Shown: positions 7,157 through 15,325, counted from the stretch's first letter. The stretch is 28,154 nt of DNA from CAYFIW01 sp964343265 (GCA_964343265.1 CAYFIW010000022.1:1-28154); one strand, 5' to 3'. Numbers and translations are program-made. The notes: generated from the sequence alone by a model not told the origin.

Positions 7157-7615
7157 TCAAAGTTTATTCACTTCGGCCAATATGTCACTAGGGTTTAAAT
7201 CTATGGCTTGATCATAAATTTTACTAAACCTAACGATACCTTTTTTATCAATTAAGAAAACAGATCTTTTTGGGACTCCTGTTTCGTCGTTAAACACTCC
7301 AAAGCTTTGGGTAGCCTTGCCATGTGGGTAAAAATCAGACAATATTGGATAAGGTATTGAGCCAAAAGTCCCTGCAAATGCAGCCTGAACTGCTTTTGAA
7401 TTACAACTGATACCCAGAACCTGGGTATCTGTTTCTTCGAAGGCCTCGTTGTAGAGACGAAACGAAGAAACTTGGTGAGTTCAACCACCTGTAAATGAAT
7501 GAATGTGAAAAGACAGAACTACGTTTTTCTTTCCTTTAAATGAGCTTAATTTCACTGGCTCCCCAAAGTGGGCAGGCAGTAAAAAGTCTGGAGCTTCTTC
7601 TCCCGCATTAATCAT
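7157..7615 (-). CDS. Selenocysteine-containing peroxiredoxin (AhpC/TSA, AhpE-like), in-frame UGA
   Basis: Read from ATG (7613-7615) to TGA (7157-7159), this is a complete 152-residue peroxiredoxin interrupted only by one in-frame TGA at 7481-7483, codon 45. The N-terminus AGEEAPDFLLPAHFGEPVKL and the strand NVVLSFHIHSFTGG precede it; THQVSSFRLYNEAFEE, VLGISCNS, AFGTF-type and PKRSVFLIDKKGIVRF segments follow in the same frame. The TGA falls where thiol peroxiredoxins have the peroxidatic Cys (FTGxCT becomes FTGG-U-T). A 9-bp hairpin begins 9 nt downstream. The enzyme would reduce peroxides in the cytoplasm. GGGAG (7622-7626 on the + strand) lies 6 nt before the ATG. A pseudogene would require a stop exactly at the active site with all other residues kept, which is less likely. 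No selA/selB/selC/selD lies in the window. Confidence 0.88.
7431..7471 (-). promoter_or_regulatory. Putative bacterial SECIS hairpin
   Basis: On the minus strand, 9 nt after the in-frame UGA, GTTTCTTCG (7463-7471) pairs perfectly with CGAAGAAAC (7431-7439), a 9-bp stem. The 23-nt interior can form a short second stem, TCGT with ACGA, around a small apical loop. Bacterial SECIS elements lie immediately downstream of the UGA inside the coding region and bind SelB, so the position is right. Exact agreement with a SelB-binding loop consensus cannot be judged here. Confidence 0.7.
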
Positions 7616-7756
7616 GTGATACTCCCGTTTAAATAATTTTTGACTCTTTTATCCTGCAATTGGATAGGCTAAGTTTACTACACGAATTTTAAAATCAGTT
7701 ATCCAGTTCTATAAATACAATAAAAAGCTAGTAGCGACTGTAATAATGCTATTAAA

Positions 7757-7831
7757 TGGAGCCAACGGGCGGAATTGAACCGCCGACCTATTGTTTACGA
7801 AACAATTGCTCTACCCCTGAGCTACGTTGGC
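7757..7831 (-). tRNA. tRNA-Thr(CGU)
   Basis: A complete cloverleaf is visible on the minus strand. The acceptor stem is GCCAACG/CGTTGGC, the D-arm GCTC-AGGGGTA-GAGC, the anticodon stem ATTGT/ACAAT with loop TTCGTAA (anticodon CGT, reading ACG), the variable loop AGGTC, and the T-arm GGCGG-TTCAATT-CCGCC. The discriminator base is U and the 3' CCA is encoded (7757-7759). A58 is present in the T-loop, the site methylated by TrmI. It lies 141 nt upstream of the peroxiredoxin gene on the same strand. Confidence 0.96.
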
Positions 7832-7990
7832 CAATCTATGAGTGAGCGTTAAATTTTAGCATAGGAGGGATCTGCGCATACCTAATTTGATGTACTCTAC
7901 GGTCTATCTTTACACCTTTGCCATTAACAGGTCGATTGGCAAAATCATGTAATCTGTGGGTTACTGAATAAATGTACAGGATGAATACAA

Positions 7991-8755
7991 ATGATGAAAA
8001 TAATCTCTCATAGAGGATATTCCTCACAAAGACCAGAGAATACTATATCTAGCTTCGATTATTCCTTAGAAAAAGGATTTCCATATATAGAACTTGATAT
8101 TCATAGTACTCTGGATGGAATACTAGTCGTAATGCATGATGAAACAGTTGATCGTACAACGAATGGTATTGGCGAGATAAAAAACTTGACGTTTAGTGAG
8201 ATAGAAAATCTAGATGCCGGTTCTTGGTTTGACGAAAAATTTTCCTTCGAAAGAGTGCCGACTTTGGAAGAGATTCTAAAACGTTATGCTGCTAAAGCTC
8301 ATCTTTTTATTGAGATCAAATCTGAAGAAACTAACCTGATGAAATCATTGAGAAGCTTACTCATAAGGTACGAATGCTTGCCTCTGAGTCAGGAAAGTTA
8401 CAGTGAAGCCAATTTGGCTTTGCCAGGTGTTACAGTAATATCTTTTGTTCCAGATCAAATAATCAGAGCTAATGAAATATTGCCTGAAGTGGAACTCGGA
8501 TTTTTGTTAATGGAACCGGACGATTCAACAATCAATTTTTGTTTGGACAACGAAGTAAAGGGATATTTTCCGTATTATGGGTCTTTGACAGAGGATATCG
8601 TTTCTCTAGCACATTCAAATGGTTTGTATGTGGGGGCGTGGGGGATGGAGACTCCTGACGATTTAGGGAAGCTATTAAATCTAGGTATAGACGGGGTAAC
8701 GGTCAATTGGCCTGAATCAGCAAGAAAAGTTTTGGAGAAAGGCAGACCTAGTTAA
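7991..8755 (+). CDS. Glycerophosphodiester phosphodiesterase
   Basis: The 254-residue GDPD-family TIM barrel hydrolyses glycerophosphodiesters to glycerol 3-phosphate and an alcohol. Catalytic and metal residues are visible: HRG (7-9), PENT (15-18), ELD (34-36) and HD (49-50), then FIEIKSE with a further metal ligand and the late VGAWGMETPDD strand. There is no signal peptide, so it is probably cytoplasmic and acts on imported or recycled phospholipid headgroups. Two tandem ATGs (7991, 7994) are possible; AGGAT lies 8-11 nt upstream. Its TAA overlaps the stop codon of the convergent permease gene. The true substrate cannot be told from sequence. Confidence 0.93.
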   Translation: MMKIISHRGYSSQRPENTISSFDYSLEKGFPYIELDIHSTLDGILVVMHDETVDRTTNGIGEIKNLTFSEIENLDAGSWFDEKFSFERVPTLEEILKRYAAKAHLFIEIKSEETNLMKSLRSLLIRYECLPLSQESYSEANLALPGVTVISFVPDQIIRANEILPEVELGFLLMEPDDSTINFCLDNEVKGYFPYYGSLTEDIVSLAHSNGLYVGAWGMETPDDLGKLLNLGIDGVTVNWPESARKVLEKGRPS

Positions 8756-10473
8756 GATGGTATTTTAAATTCAGATTTGATTTTTTGGTCTTCGATTTCT
8801 GCGATTCTTGATCCTTCTTCTACGTTGACCCATTTTAAGATAATGCCACCCATTACAATAATTACAAGGATGGAAAATACTGCAGCCCTCGTGTCCAAGA
8901 TTCCAGTGATGAGTACGTATAGCATAGGACCAAATACCGATGAAGCTCGGCTCATAAACCCAAAGAATGAAAAAAATTCTCCACTTCTAGTTTCGGGGGA
9001 GATTTTTGCAAATAGGCTTCTTGCTAATGCCTGACTTCCGCCCATGACCAAACCTACTCCGACCCCTAAAATAAGCCATTGGTACCCGACTTGTAGTCCC
9101 AGTGGTTGCCATATAAATTTCCGGACCATGACTGGCCACCAATCCAATGTCCCCTCTCCTAGTACTGAAGGATGTAATTGACCAATTGCGTTCATATTGT
9201 CTAAAGGGCCTCCGGCAATTGAGATACTGTACTTAGAGTCTGCAAATTCAGAAACTGTATTTACAAACGTTTCTGCTTTTCTTAAAGATAATTTGCTGTC
9301 GTTTTCTAAACCTCCGGAGACTTTGTTCCAGTGTTTTTCGTTTTCTGAATCTCCCAATTCTGGAGACGAAGTTACAATATATATGTTTTTATCGGAGGCA
9401 TAATTTAATTGATAGTCATGCAGGGTGTGAAGTGATGGTATGAGTGGTGCTATCCCAACTCCAAACATAACCATAATCACCCAACCTGATAGGGCGATCA
9501 TAAGGGCATTTTTGGTTGTCAATAATGTTGCTAGTTTTGCAAACACTATGGCCCCACCTGCGGCTACAAATTGAATAATAAGTATCGTTGCCATATTGAA
9601 AGTGAGCGGAATACCTAATGTGTCTGCTGCAAACGCTCCCGCAACTCCCATAACCGTTTGTATGCCGTCATTGAAGAGCAAATAAGCACCTAGGTACAGC
9701 AATAGGACCTTAAATTTTTTCAATTCTTTAAAAGTGGTTATCAGTTCTTTGGCGCCTAATCTACTTATTTGTAGAATACTTAGCCCTTGTATCCGATTTA
9801 TAATTGGCGGCTCTGGGATAACCCTTAAAGTCCAGAGTGCCCAGCCAAACCACCAGATTCCTATGGATCCTATCGATAGCCTAGTGACGAGATCGCTTAT
9901 TTCGCTTCCTTCCGACACAGTTATTAATATCAAATGTATTACGAGGAGCAATCCGCCACCTACGTAACCGTATGCGAATCCTCTAGAACTCACATCATCT
10001 AGCAGTTCTTTAGGTGCTATATGCGGCAAAAACGAATTATAGAAAACAAGACTTCCGGCAAATCCAATATTTGCTAGCAAAAATGATCCAAATACCCATG
10101 CCCATGGCCAGGGGGTATAAGCAGATATGAAAACTAGCATAGTAAACAGTGAGCCGGCGATTGTGTATACGCAAAGGAGTGTTTTTTTTATGGGTATTCT
10201 GTCTGCTATTACTCCAAGTATAGGACTAGATAAAGCGACTATAGCCGTGGATAAAGCGATCCCCAAACTCCATAAAGAGCTTCCGGTGAAAGTGATTCCC
10301 AAAAATATTTCTTGTTCACCAAATGCGTCTTTAAATAGAAAAACGAAATAAACCGGGAATATTGCAGCAACTCCGCTAGTGGCAAAACTCGAATTAGCCC
10401 AGTCATACATACACCATGCGCGAATAACTTTGCGTTTCGACTCTGGTAAATTGCCTAATTTACTAATGGACAT
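8752..10473 (-). CDS. MFS permease of the UMF1/Atg22-like family with a large loop insertion
   Basis: The 573-residue membrane protein opens with RAWCMYDWANSSFATSGVAAIFP, the hallmark of the UMF1/Atg22-like MFS family, and has the usual cytoplasmic loop GVIADRIPIKKTLL near residue 95. Roughly twelve hydrophobic segments are visible. Residues about 345-460 form a hydrophilic stretch (YIVTSSPELGDSENEKHW and onward to GTLDWWPVM) that splits the C-terminal helices; relatives are usually near 420-450 residues without it. The substrate is unknown; fungal Atg22 exports amino acids from vacuoles, which does not fix the role here. The stop overlaps that of the convergent phosphodiesterase gene. Confidence 0.85.
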   Translation of the reverse strand: MSISKLGNLPESKRKVIRAWCMYDWANSSFATSGVAAIFPVYFVFLFKDAFGEQEIFLGITFTGSSLWSLGIALSTAIVALSSPILGVIADRIPIKKTLLCVYTIAGSLFTMLVFISAYTPWPWAWVFGSFLLANIGFAGSLVFYNSFLPHIAPKELLDDVSSRGFAYGYVGGGLLLVIHLILITVSEGSEISDLVTRLSIGSIGIWWFGWALWTLRVIPEPPIINRIQGLSILQISRLGAKELITTFKELKKFKVLLLYLGAYLLFNDGIQTVMGVAGAFAADTLGIPLTFNMATILIIQFVAAGGAIVFAKLATLLTTKNALMIALSGWVIMVMFGVGIAPLIPSLHTLHDYQLNYASDKNIYIVTSSPELGDSENEKHWNKVSGGLENDSKLSLRKAETFVNTVSEFADSKYSISIAGGPLDNMNAIGQLHPSVLGEGTLDWWPVMVRKFIWQPLGLQVGYQWLILGVGVGLVMGGSQALARSLFAKISPETRSGEFFSFFGFMSRASSVFGPMLYVLITGILDTRAAVFSILVIIVMGGIILKWVNVEEGSRIAEIEDQKIKSEFKIPS

Positions 10474-10507
10474 ACACTCTGCCTAGAGATTTATGAAACC
10501 TATCCCA

Positions 10508-10535
10508 TTGAATTACAATGTAGTAGACATACTAT
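10508..10535 (+). promoter_or_regulatory. Possible promoter of the acyl-CoA dehydrogenase gene
   Basis: A TTGAAT box (10508-10513) and a TACTAT box (10530-10535) are separated by 16 nt, about 70 nt before the start codon. Hexamer match only. Confidence 0.3.
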
Positions 10536-10604
10536 TACTGAGGGAGCTGAAACTCTAGTAGAAGTATTGAGTCATAAATAGACATAATTTCAGGATGGAA
10601 AAAT

Positions 10605-11762
10605 ATGCTTGACTACTATTCGATATTGGATCTAATGGAATCTGAGGACCGACAGATACAATCTGCTGCCAGGGAATATTTAGACTCAGAAATAAGTTCC
10701 TACGCTTCTGAATGGTGGGAGCAGGGAGATTTTCCACGAGATGTTATTCCTGCTATGGGAGAGATGGGATTTTTAGGATCCAATTTGCCAAAAGAATACG
10801 GCTGTCCTGGAGTAGGAAATATCCCATACGGCTTGATTATGTATGAGCTAGAGAGGATTGATTCAGGTCTAAGAAGCTTTGCGAGTGTGCAAAGTGCTTT
10901 AGTAATGTATCCGATAAGCCGTTATGGAACGGAGGAACAAAAGCAAGAATTATTACCCAAAATGGCCGAAGGGAATTTAATTGGTTGCTTTGGCCTAACT
11001 GAGCATGATGGAGGTTCAGATCCAGGGGCCATGAAGACGACAGCTCATCTGGAAGGTGAGACGTACATTCTCAACGGTACTAAAATGTGGATCACTAATG
11101 GAAATATAGCAGACGTTGCTTTGGTCTGGGCTAAAGATCAGGAAGGTATTGTAAGAGGTTTCTTAGTTCCAACTGATTCGGCAGGATTTACCGCCAATAA
11201 GATCCAACGAAAAATGAGCATGCGAGCCTCGGTCACGAGTGAATTGGTTATGGACAATGTCGAGGTGCCTGCTACCTCATTACTACCTGGCGCCAAAGGC
11301 CTTTCCGCGCCTCTATCATGTCTGACACAAGCAAGATATGGAATCGCTTGGGGTGCGCTTGGTGCCCTAGAGGCGGTTTATGAAGATTCCTTGTCTTTTT
11401 CAAAATCTAGAAGTACATTCGGAAGATCAATTGCTAGCAGGCAACTTGTGCAAGACAAACTTGTGGACATGATAACCGACCATACAAAAGGGTTATTGTT
11501 AGCATGGAAATTGGGGAAGATGAAAGATGAAGGAACTATGAATTACAACCATGTTTCAGTAGCAAAAAGGGAAAATGTACGGTCAGCATTGAAAGCTGCC
11601 CGTACGGCTAGAGAAATTCTTGGTGCCAGTGGCATCACGCTTGATTATTCAGTGGTAAGACACATGTTAAATTTAGAAACAGTGGATACTTACGAAGGTA
11701 CCCGAGATGTGCATACCCTAATTATAGGACGAGATATAACAGGCGAAAATGCGTTAGTGTGA
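10605..11762 (+). CDS. Acyl-CoA dehydrogenase, glutaryl-CoA dehydrogenase type
   Basis: The 385-residue flavoprotein oxidises an acyl-CoA thioester, passing electrons to electron-transfer flavoprotein. FAD-binding motifs are present (CFGLTEHDGGSDPGAMKT, then ILNGTKMWITNG). The C-terminal NLETVDTYEGTRDVHTLIIG contains the catalytic Glu at about 364, and GRDITG follows. The combination of the GSDPGAM, RKMSMRAS and TYEGT segments is closest to glutaryl-CoA dehydrogenases, which also decarboxylate to crotonyl-CoA, but a different dicarboxyl-CoA is possible. AGGA (10592 onward) precedes the ATG. It ends 8 nt before the stop of the convergent transporter gene. No CoA-transferase or ligase is adjacent to hint at the acid. 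Confidence 0.88.
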   Translation: MLDYYSILDLMESEDRQIQSAAREYLDSEISSYASEWWEQGDFPRDVIPAMGEMGFLGSNLPKEYGCPGVGNIPYGLIMYELERIDSGLRSFASVQSALVMYPISRYGTEEQKQELLPKMAEGNLIGCFGLTEHDGGSDPGAMKTTAHLEGETYILNGTKMWITNGNIADVALVWAKDQEGIVRGFLVPTDSAGFTANKIQRKMSMRASVTSELVMDNVEVPATSLLPGAKGLSAPLSCLTQARYGIAWGALGALEAVYEDSLSFSKSRSTFGRSIASRQLVQDKLVDMITDHTKGLLLAWKLGKMKDEGTMNYNHVSVAKRENVRSALKAARTAREILGASGITLDYSVVRHMLNLETVDTYEGTRDVHTLIIGRDITGENALV

Positions 11763-11770
11763 CTTTGACT

Positions 11771-12679
11771 CTAAAAAAATGACACACCGACCACACCACC
11801 AACGGTAAGTATTATGCCCATAGTTCTCATTATGAGATCTTTTCCTTTAACAGACTCCTTCAATAATCCAATAAGTGGGATACTAAGGATAAGACTGAGT
11901 ATGAACACAAATAGTGGGCGTGTCGCCAACACTGTTGAGGTTAAGTAAACATCCCCAGAATATATTGCGCGGAAAAAGAAGAATATAGCAAAAAATACCA
12001 AGAGTATTTCCGTTATAGCTATCAATCCCAGAGTTTTTGGTTTGCTCATCAATTTTTTGATTCCGTTTCTGGCTGTCTGAGTAAAAATTAAAGTTCCACA
12101 TACGAGTCCTCCACCTAGGCCTCTCAACATAAACTGTGCTTCCAGAGTCATGTCGCCTGTAATGGTTTTTGATAGGAATTGACTTAATCCGAAAGACATA
12201 CTGGCGGCAAATAAAACCATCATTGCGGTTACGTCATTTTTCCTAATTCCGGTGGCCATTCCTTGCGGGCCAATTGACACAAGCACAGCACCCGAAACTG
12301 TTATTAATACACATATCAGGCTCAGTGTTGTCACAGATTCTCCCAGAAACATGAAAGCCAATAATGCGACAAATATGGGGTAAGTCGATACAACTGGAAC
12401 CACTTTAGAGACGTCTTGAGACTCCATGACGAGAAACATGGACACTAGGTAAGTTCCAGAAAAAACACCTGATAAGAGTGCCACTGAAACCGTGCTAAAA
12501 CTGTAATCTGAATTTATGGCTAGTGGGACAGCCGAAAGTCCTAATAGAATTTGTGTTGCGCCGACAATCGACACGAAAACTTTTCCACTATTGACATGCT
12601 CAGATATGAGAATTTTATCTAGGACTGAAACTAAGGCGAATGTGAATGCGCTAGCTCCAGCAAAAATCATCCATTCCAT
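11771..12679 (-). CDS. EamA/DMT-family transporter
   Basis: The 302-residue membrane protein has about ten hydrophobic helices in two similar halves, the DMT (EamA) layout. The first half runs from FAGASAFTFALVSVLDKIL, with VSTYPIFVALLAFMFLGE as the typical helix 3-4 region; the second contains the matching TRPLFVFILSLIL. Such proteins move metabolites, often outward, but the substrate cannot be read from sequence. AAGGAAG lies 8 nt before the ATG and can fold into a small hairpin (12687-12701). It is the last gene of a minus-strand group that starts with the MBL-fold gene. Confidence 0.85.
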   Translation of the reverse strand: MEWMIFAGASAFTFALVSVLDKILISEHVNSGKVFVSIVGATQILLGLSAVPLAINSDYSFSTVSVALLSGVFSGTYLVSMFLVMESQDVSKVVPVVSTYPIFVALLAFMFLGESVTTLSLICVLITVSGAVLVSIGPQGMATGIRKNDVTAMMVLFAASMSFGLSQFLSKTITGDMTLEAQFMLRGLGGGLVCGTLIFTQTARNGIKKLMSKPKTLGLIAITEILLVFFAIFFFFRAIYSGDVYLTSTVLATRPLFVFILSLILSIPLIGLLKESVKGKDLIMRTMGIILTVGGVVGVSFF

Positions 12680-12717
12680 TTATATACTTCCTTTTTGGAA
12701 GAACTCGTACCAGAACC

Positions 12718-13386
12718 TCAAGACGGATCAAAAGTCTTGACCCAGATCCCTGGGGATCCGGATATATGTTCCATAGCTTCCCTCATTGAGGCATTTGATG
12801 GATGTGCTGTCTGCTGAGAAAACCATTCTTCAGTTTGGGAAACTTCGGGAGAATCTAATTCATAGAATGTCATATAATCTGGTTCCCCTTCAACAGCCTT
12901 GAACCTCCTTCCCATTATGACCCCAGGCACGGTTTCGTAATTTGGCACATAAATTGTGTTGTACCAATTATTCCATTCAGTTTCATATTGTTTCGGTATA
13001 TTCATTCTCCCCACTTGTAGGGCATCGGCAAGTGGACTAACGAGGGCAGATGACTCTAATGGATTCGGGAAAATCAAGTCGTATACGTTTCGTATATATG
13101 TTTTACCAATGACATCAGGAGACATTTTTTTCGTCCATTTGGTTGGATTGGAAAGAAAATGTTTGTATTCACTAGATTTTAGAACATTTATAGATTCAAG
13201 TTCATATATCGCTAAATGTTTTGGACCATTTAACACTGCCTCATATCTAGCGGCATTTAATACCCCAGGAACGGATAAGCGCTCAAAGACGTGTTCTTCG
13301 TTATACCAGCGATTGAATTCGTTTTCCAGATTTTCCGGAACTTCGCACCAAACAGCGAGCATACCCGTTCCTTTTTTGTTTGCCAT
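12718..13386 (-). CDS. Unidentified protein with two tandem ferredoxin-like domains
   Basis: The 222-residue protein is an internal duplication. Residues about 8-75 (VPENLENEFNRWYNEEHV, VPGVLNAARYEAV, AIYELES) align with about 125-190 (IPKQYETEWNNWYNTIYV, VPGVIMGRRFKAV, TFYELDS). The [F/W]NxWYN, VPGV and YEL[E/D]S positions recur in both halves. The alternation of strands and helices looks like the dimeric alpha/beta-barrel (EthD-like) fold, with the two copies replacing a homodimer; this is my inference. No signal peptide or membrane segment is seen. AAGGAGAC lies just before the ATG. Similar small proteins are often seen in catabolic loci, but no reaction can be assigned. Confidence 0.75.
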   Translation of the reverse strand: MANKKGTGMLAVWCEVPENLENEFNRWYNEEHVFERLSVPGVLNAARYEAVLNGPKHLAIYELESINVLKSSEYKHFLSNPTKWTKKMSPDVIGKTYIRNVYDLIFPNPLESSALVSPLADALQVGRMNIPKQYETEWNNWYNTIYVPNYETVPGVIMGRRFKAVEGEPDYMTFYELDSPEVSQTEEWFSQQTAHPSNASMREAMEHISGSPGIWVKTFDPS

Positions 13387-13448
13387 TTAATGTCTCCTTA
13401 TTACATGGATACAAATTATCCACCAATCCTGCTTCATCATCATTATTT

Positions 13449-14591
13449 TTAATGTGATCGTACCAGAAATGACTCTATGCTCTTTTCTACTTGATTTTTG
13501 TGAAAATTCCACGCAGCAGCATGTGGAGCTTTATGAAGTCGGACATATTCAATTATGTCTGGCCTTGAAAAAGCGAATTCGTCACTGAGGATTACAGGAA
13601 CGGTATCGTCTGTTTCACTATGTATTAATAAGATGGGGACATTGTATTCATTTGTCTTTTCAAGGTAATTTAATTCTGACCAGTTAAAACCTACAATTTT
13701 AGAAACCACCTTTTTTACAGGTAAAAGAAATGTAGATGCTGGAAAAGGAAGAGTCGCTGCTTTGGCTGATATGATCCTATTTAAGTCTAGTGCCGGAGAT
13801 TCTAGAATTATATTTGATATCTGATTAGATAATTTTGATTCTAATAGGAATTTCAGAACTATCGCACCTCCCATACTGTGACCTACTAAGTTAATGTTTT
13901 TCGCTCCTTTATTTAACGAGTATCTAACCGCTGATTCCAAATCTTTCCATTCGGTTATACCAAACATGTGATACCCGCCCTTATCTATTGGGGCCCCTTC
14001 ATCATTCCTGTAAGTAATGAGCATCTGGTTGTAGCCTAATCTATGGAAAAGAGACGTTAGCCTTAAGCTTTCTCTTCTGTTTGATCTGTGACCATGTATA
14101 AATATTGACCAATTGTCAGATTTGTGTGGCACAACCCAGGCATCCAGTTCACCCAGTTCAGAGTCAAATTGGATCTCTTCATAGTCAAGTCCAAGTGAAG
14201 TTTTTGGGTCAGATTCATAAACAAATAAATCTGTTCGTACTCTAGACCCTTTGCGAATATCCCCATTTAAAGTTGAAATAGATCTGGTTATTCCGATATC
14301 GTGCCTCACGGGTCCACCCTCAGAAACTATGTGTCCATTTCTTCCTTCTATTCCAAGAATAGGAATAGAATATTGTTTTGTATCGTCACCATGAGGTGTG
14401 AAAGTCACATTTTTGTCGTCGATGAATGTGACCAGTGAGAAATAGTCAATTTGGCGTTTCATAACATCGAAGCCTTGACGCCTTGCATCTAGGGCGTAAT
14501 AAATCACGATACATAGAATTAATGCCACTATAGTGACTAATGTTAATGCGGCAATAATTATGTAAATCAGAGACGACTCCAAAATATGCAC
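13449..14591 (-). CDS. Membrane-anchored alpha/beta hydrolase
   Basis: The 380-residue protein begins with an N-terminal membrane helix (about 7-33, SSLIYIIIAALTLVTIVALI) and then a soluble alpha/beta-hydrolase domain. The oxyanion-region motif is IFIHGHRSNRRES (about 163-175), the nucleophile elbow is GHSMGG (Ser about 239), the acid is in HSETDDTVPV (about 328-329), and the catalytic His is in HKAPHAAAW (about 357). It resembles the BEM46/YqkD-like anchored hydrolases. The start chosen is GTG 14591, 5 nt after the upstream MBL gene stop, with no Shine-Dalgarno, so coupling is likely. The substrate is unknown. Confidence 0.83.
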   Translation of the reverse strand: MHILESSLIYIIIAALTLVTIVALILCIVIYYALDARRQGFDVMKRQIDYFSLVTFIDDKNVTFTPHGDDTKQYSIPILGIEGRNGHIVSEGGPVRHDIGITRSISTLNGDIRKGSRVRTDLFVYESDPKTSLGLDYEEIQFDSELGELDAWVVPHKSDNWSIFIHGHRSNRRESLRLTSLFHRLGYNQMLITYRNDEGAPIDKGGYHMFGITEWKDLESAVRYSLNKGAKNINLVGHSMGGAIVLKFLLESKLSNQISNIILESPALDLNRIISAKAATLPFPASTFLLPVKKVVSKIVGFNWSELNYLEKTNEYNVPILLIHSETDDTVPVILSDEFAFSRPDIIEYVRLHKAPHAAAWNFHKNQVEKSIESFLVRSH

Positions 14592-14596
14592 TTTTT

Positions 14597-15325
14597 TTAG
14601 ATAATTTTATCTTTGCTCTGCAGATACCTGTTTGTAAACCTAGTGATTAATTTATTGCCTTTACTAAGAACGGGGTCAAAATGACTAAGGGAAATTATTT
14701 CACAATCTAGTTTTTCCAATTTTTTGATTGACGCTACTCCCATAGCGACATTTTGACTAAAAAACTTTGAAGGAGGCATGAGATCACCATTTCTATGTTC
14801 CATCGCATCTCCAGCAATCAGTAGTCTTTTTTCAGGTATATAAAAACAAATACTTCCCTGTGTATGGCCTGGAGTATGAATTGTTTCAACATCGAGTTCA
14901 GTCGGAAGTTTTTCCCCGTCTGTTAATAATATTTCTGGTTCCACAATACCGCCGCGAACTATGCTCAGGAATGGATTTAAGATGAACTTGCCATAGCGAG
15001 AAAAAGAGGTGCTGTGTATGGATTTTTTTCGCGATACGATTTCGGCGTCTTTAACGTGAGCGGCTATTGGAGTACGTAGGGTTTCTTTAAAAAGCTTTGC
15101 ACTCCCAATATGGTCGGGGTGGAAGTGAGTAAGAGCGATTAGATGAATATCCTTAAGTGAATAGCCAATGATATTTAATCCTACTTGTATTTTTTTTCTG
15201 CTCCAACGCCAACCTGTATCAATTAATATAGGTCCGTCGTTAGTTTCCAAAACTGTGGTGGAAGTACCCCCCAATTTTATTTGGAAAGCACCGTCCGTTA
15301 ATTTTAGTATCATTGGCCTTACCAT
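14597..15325 (-). CDS. Metallo-beta-lactamase-fold hydrolase
   Basis: The 242-residue MBL-fold protein has a full binuclear metal site: THFHPDH (His67, His69, Asp71, His72), HTPGHT (His154), AGDAM (Asp173) and SLSHFDP (His215). It looks like the glyoxalase II/lactonase-like branch rather than a true beta-lactamase, because it has no signal peptide and the GDAM segment is typical of that branch. ATG 15325 or ATG 15313 could be the start; the second keeps all conserved sequence. It is the first gene of a four-gene minus-strand group and is 5 nt from the anchored alpha/beta hydrolase, so the two hydrolases may act in one pathway. The substrate is unknown. Confidence 0.87.
   Translation of the reverse strand: MVRPMILKLTDGAFQIKLGGTSTTVLETNDGPILIDTGWRWSRKKIQVGLNIIGYSLKDIHLIALTHFHPDHIGSAKLFKETLRTPIAAHVKDAEIVSRKKSIHSTSFSRYGKFILNPFLSIVRGGIVEPEILLTDGEKLPTELDVETIHTPGHTQGSICFYIPEKRLLIAGDAMEHRNGDLMPPSKFFSQNVAMGVASIKKLEKLDCEIISLSHFDPVLSKGNKLITRFTNRYLQSKDKII

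Noticed and set aside
7157..7488. Two short out-of-frame open reading frames and the idea of a frameshifted peroxiredoxin pseudogene
   Set aside because: The full domain is in one frame; the only interruption is a TGA at the active-site position with a downstream hairpin, so selenocysteine explains it better than a frameshift.
7836..8027. Possible 63-residue minus-strand protein between the tRNA and the phosphodiesterase
   Set aside because: It overlaps the start of a well-supported gene, has no ribosome binding site that I can see, and shows no recognisable motif.
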